From: an uncultured Duncaniella sp.
GTDB lineage: Bacteria > Bacteroidota > Bacteroidia > Bacteroidales > Muribaculaceae
Assembly (NCBI RefSeq): GCF_910578445.1
Contig: NZ_CAJTQC010000019.1
Coordinates: 1-60,344 of the forward strand
DNA length: 60,344 bases
Direction: 5' to 3'
Under the pieces are notes generated by a model. It was not told where the DNA came from. It worked only from the letters and a program-made list of their open reading frames with translations, and searched no databases. Within the stretch, counting starts at the first letter, position 1; every line of letters begins with the position of its first letter. Shown piece by piece: positions 58,636 to 60,344 of the stretch. A program made the position numbers and the translations under genes.

Positions 58636-59631
58636 TCAAGCCTCCGGCTGATTTTTCAGGACAATTTCTTCTACCCGATCGAGAATTGCGAGCAAATCCT
58701 CAAGATTAGAAGCCCTGAGCATTTCAATGCGCAAAGGACGGAAATTAAATATCCCTTTAAACAAAGGAGAGGCCGCGAGATGACGACGTATATGAAGAAT
58801 TCCCCTATACTCGTCAATCCTGTCCACGCTTTCATGAATCTGACGGCGAAGGAGATTGAATTTTTCATTAATCCCGACAGATTCTCCAGACGTGCCGTCG
58901 ATACACCGCCGTATGTCGCTGAATATCCAAGGTGCGCCAATTGAAGCACGTCCGACCATGACTCCGTCCACACCATAACGGGTAAAAGCATCGCGGGCAA
59001 GCTCGGGCGTGGTGATGTCTCCGTTTCCGATAACAGGAATAGTAAGACGCGGATTCTCTTTGACACGCGCTATCATTTCCCAGTCGGCAGATCCGTTATA
59101 CATCTGAGAGCGTGTGCGGCCATGAACCGTAAGCGCCTTGATACCACAATCCTGAAGCTGCTCTGCAAGCGTCACTATAATCTTGGATTCATGGTCCCAT
59201 CCAAGCCGGGTCTTCACCGTCACCGGGAGATTGACCGCATCGACCACCGCACGTGTTATCTCAAGCATCTTGGGAATGTCGCGCAACATGCCTGCGCCTG
59301 CTCCCTTACCGGCTACCTTTTTCACCGGGCAACCAAAATTTATATCTATAATATCCGGCGACGCGGCCTCAACAATTTTTGCAGCATCGACCATCGGCCC
59401 GACCTCACGTCCATAAATCTGTATGGCCGTAGGCCGTTCGTTTGGATCAATGGCAAGCTTACGGGTAGTGGATGGAATGTCGCGCACAAGCGCGTCGGCA
59501 CTGACAAATTCAGTGTAGACCATCGAAGCCCCCTGCTCTTTGCAAATGAGCCGGAATGAGCGGTCGGTCACATCCTCCATAGGGGCGAGCATCACAGGTC
59601 GCTCCCCTAAATCTATATCTGCTATCTTCAT
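58636..59631 (-). CDS. dusB: tRNA dihydrouridine synthase DusB
   Basis: An FMN enzyme that reduces specific uridines in the D loop of tRNA. The 331-residue protein has LAPMEDVTDRSFRLICKEQGA, the DINFGCPVKKVAGKGAGAGM motif with the catalytic Cys, VKTRLGWD, TVHGRTRSQMYNG and the phosphate-binding IPVIGNGDI and DGVMVGRASIGAPWIF. It matches the NifR3/DusB group. It probably starts the dusB-GIN-flippase unit. Confidence 0.96.
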   Translation of the reverse strand: MKIADIDLGERPVMLAPMEDVTDRSFRLICKEQGASMVYTEFVSADALVRDIPSTTRKLAIDPNERPTAIQIYGREVGPMVDAAKIVEAASPDIIDINFGCPVKKVAGKGAGAGMLRDIPKMLEITRAVVDAVNLPVTVKTRLGWDHESKIIVTLAEQLQDCGIKALTVHGRTRSQMYNGSADWEMIARVKENPRLTIPVIGNGDITTPELARDAFTRYGVDGVMVGRASIGAPWIFSDIRRCIDGTSGESVGINEKFNLLRRQIHESVDRIDEYRGILHIRRHLAASPLFKGIFNFRPLRIEMLRASNLEDLLAILDRVEEIVLKNQPEA

Positions 59632-59733
59632 TGGTCATTAACTGGCTAAGACAAAGCGCACGGACAATCTATCTCGAATAGGACATTACATAAATATGTC
59701 ATCATAAATAGCCGACGTGTCTGTTTACAAGAG

Positions 59734-59741
59734 CAAAATTA
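59734..59741 (-). promoter_or_regulatory. -7 element of dusB
   Basis: Minus strand TAATTTTG, an exact -7 element, about 100 bases before the ATG, without a good -33. Confidence 0.45.
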
Positions 59742-59826
59742 GCAAATTTTTCTCTATTATTCCTATCTAACAATCTTCAAATGGCTATCTATTGGTCAAA
59801 ACCGCCAATATCCACGGAAAATGGTA

Positions 59827-59868
59827 TAAAAAAAGAAGCTGGTCACTCTCAATCAGAGCAATCAGCTT
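59827..59868 (-). terminator. terminator of the small lipoprotein gene
   Basis: AAGCTG / CAGCTT (59836-59841 with 59863-59868) with an interior GCTCT/AGAG-type helix, followed on the minus strand by CTTTTTTT. It lies 45 bases past the stop at 59913. Confidence 0.7.
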
Positions 59869-59912
59869 AATTTTTTCTTGTCTAAGAAAGTTGCGACTAT
59901 GCAGAGCCGAAA

Positions 59913-60110
59913 TTATTCAGCAACAGCAGCAGAGTCAGCAGGAGCAGCTACGCTGTCAGCAGCAACTGAATCAACAGCAACTTCTTCTACAACAGCAACT
60001 TCTTCTACAACAGCAGCAGTATCAGCAGCAGCGGCAGCCTTGTCAGAAGAACCGCAAGAGAAAAGTGATGCGCTGAATACAACAGCGAGTAATAAAACTA
60101 ACTTTTTCAT
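59913..60110 (-). CDS. Small low-complexity lipoprotein (Ala/Val/Glu-rich)
   Basis: A 65-residue protein. The signal (MKKLVLLLAVVFSASLFS) ends in the lipobox LFSC, Cys19. The mature 47 residues are built almost only from Ala, Val, Glu, Asp and Ser, with the unit VVEEVA repeated in tandem and then VDSVAADSVA. This resembles short Ala-rich lipoproteins of Bacteroidales with unknown role. The opposite strand is also open here, reading Gln- or Ala/Thr-rich, but only this strand has a lipobox, promoter and terminator. Confidence 0.85.
   Translation of the reverse strand: MKKLVLLLAVVFSASLFSCGSSDKAAAAADTAAVVEEVAVVEEVAVDSVAADSVAAPADSAAVAE
59977..60012. repeat. 18-bp tandem repeat inside the small lipoprotein gene
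   Basis: Two identical 18-base units (59977-59994 and 59995-60012), each coding six residues of the VVEEVA type. A copy-number change would keep the reading frame. Confidence 0.8.
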
Positions 60111-60160
60111 TTTTTCTTTTTGATTAAATTATAAAACAATTTTAAGCTTCAAAAACAGCG

Positions 60161-60191
60161 CAAAGGTAAGACAATTTATCGACTTGGCAAA
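60161..60191 (-). promoter_or_regulatory. promoter of the small lipoprotein gene
   Basis: Minus strand: exact -33 TTTG (60191-60188), a 19-base spacer and exact -7 TACCTTTG (60168-60161). The leader is about 45 bases. Beyond it, to 60344, no gene is seen; a further -7-like element TATTTTTG lies at 60323-60316 on the minus strand. Confidence 0.75.
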
Positions 60192-60290
60192 CTTTTTTTA
60201 GAGTTTTTTCCGCCAAGTCATGATTTTTAGCAAAAAAGTCCAAAATTTTGTCATCTGACAAACCCGAATTTAACATTTGCGTCATTAAGA

Positions 60291-60306
60291 CCAATATTGT
60301 CCTAAA
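60291..60306 (-). repeat. inverted copy of the 16-bp sequence at 41-56
   Basis: CCAATATTGTCCTAAA is the exact reverse complement of 41-56. See that entry; similarity does not extend into the flanks. Confidence 0.5.
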
Positions 60307-60344
60307 CGTTTTGGGCAAAAATAAAAATAGGAAGTAGTTACTAA

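Noticed and set aside
59792..60123. Gln-rich and Ala/Thr-rich frames on the plus strand over the small lipoprotein
   Set aside because: CAG/CTG-type repeats keep several frames open; only the minus frame has a lipobox, exact promoter and terminator. The Gln-run frame also runs through the terminator.
1..60344. CRISPR arrays, insertion sequences, prophage or integrated elements
   Set aside because: No regularly spaced repeats, transposase, integrase or phage structural genes were seen on either strand.

Overview
The window looks like chromosomal DNA from a member of the Bacteroidales, most likely a gut lineage of the Muribaculaceae type (the family-level guess is inference). The evidence is the recurring Bacteroidota promoter (TTTG, about 20 bases, TAnnTTTG), the general absence of Shine-Dalgarno sequences, a PPi-dependent phosphofructokinase, PorQ, a GLPGLI protein, GIN-domain (DUF2807) proteins, many lipoproteins and a TonB-dependent receptor with a carboxypeptidase-like N-terminal domain. 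I see no phage, insertion sequence, CRISPR array, rRNA operon or conjugative module. Most of the window is ordinary core genome.

Layout. 1-6 kb: rsfS-ftsH (minus), tRNA-Glu(CTC), a candidate structured non-coding RNA with its own promoter and terminator, and pfp (minus). 6-13.2 kb: an NlpC/P60 hydrolase, then DUF1015, purA, a Fur-family repressor, holA and dnaA on the minus strand, interrupted by a stand-alone HsdR N-terminal nuclease-like gene divergent from holA. 13.6-23 kb: pgeF, an EamA transporter, a TonB C-terminal domain protein, then a plus-strand run porQ-cmk-ispH-exonuclease-lipoprotein with overlapping genes, followed by thrC, a small conserved-looking protein, an acyltransferase and an omega-amidase-like hydrolase. 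23.2-23.7 kb: a short open frame behind a palindrome and followed by a perfect 23-bp hairpin.

23.7-34.3 kb (minus): C69 dipeptidase, S4 protein, pth, rplY, then a histidine-type phosphatase, and a TonB-dependent receptor co-transcribed with a choice-of-anchor-J lipoprotein. 34.6-39.4 kb (plus): MerR-like regulator-mltG-DUF2007, then an AraC-type regulator, a TPR protein and rsgA. 39.4-44 kb (minus): a tight six-gene operon ftsX-DUF3098-uppP-truB-queA-yigZ linking cell envelope and tRNA modification. 44-50.4 kb (minus): lon, PASTA protein, RluA-family pseudouridine synthase, then cls, with a second candidate non-coding RNA between lon and cls. 50.6-60.3 kb: nadE and a DAACS symporter, two GIN-domain proteins, a GLPGLI protein, an orphan polysaccharide flippase, dusB and a small low-complexity lipoprotein.

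The strongest candidates for something undescribed are the two promoter-to-terminator RNAs (3415-3660 and 48700-48876), the small ORF with palindrome and giant hairpin (23275-23595), the stand-alone PD-(D/E)XK protein next to holA and dnaA, and the receptor-lipoprotein-phosphatase locus. None amounts to a proven new system from sequence alone.
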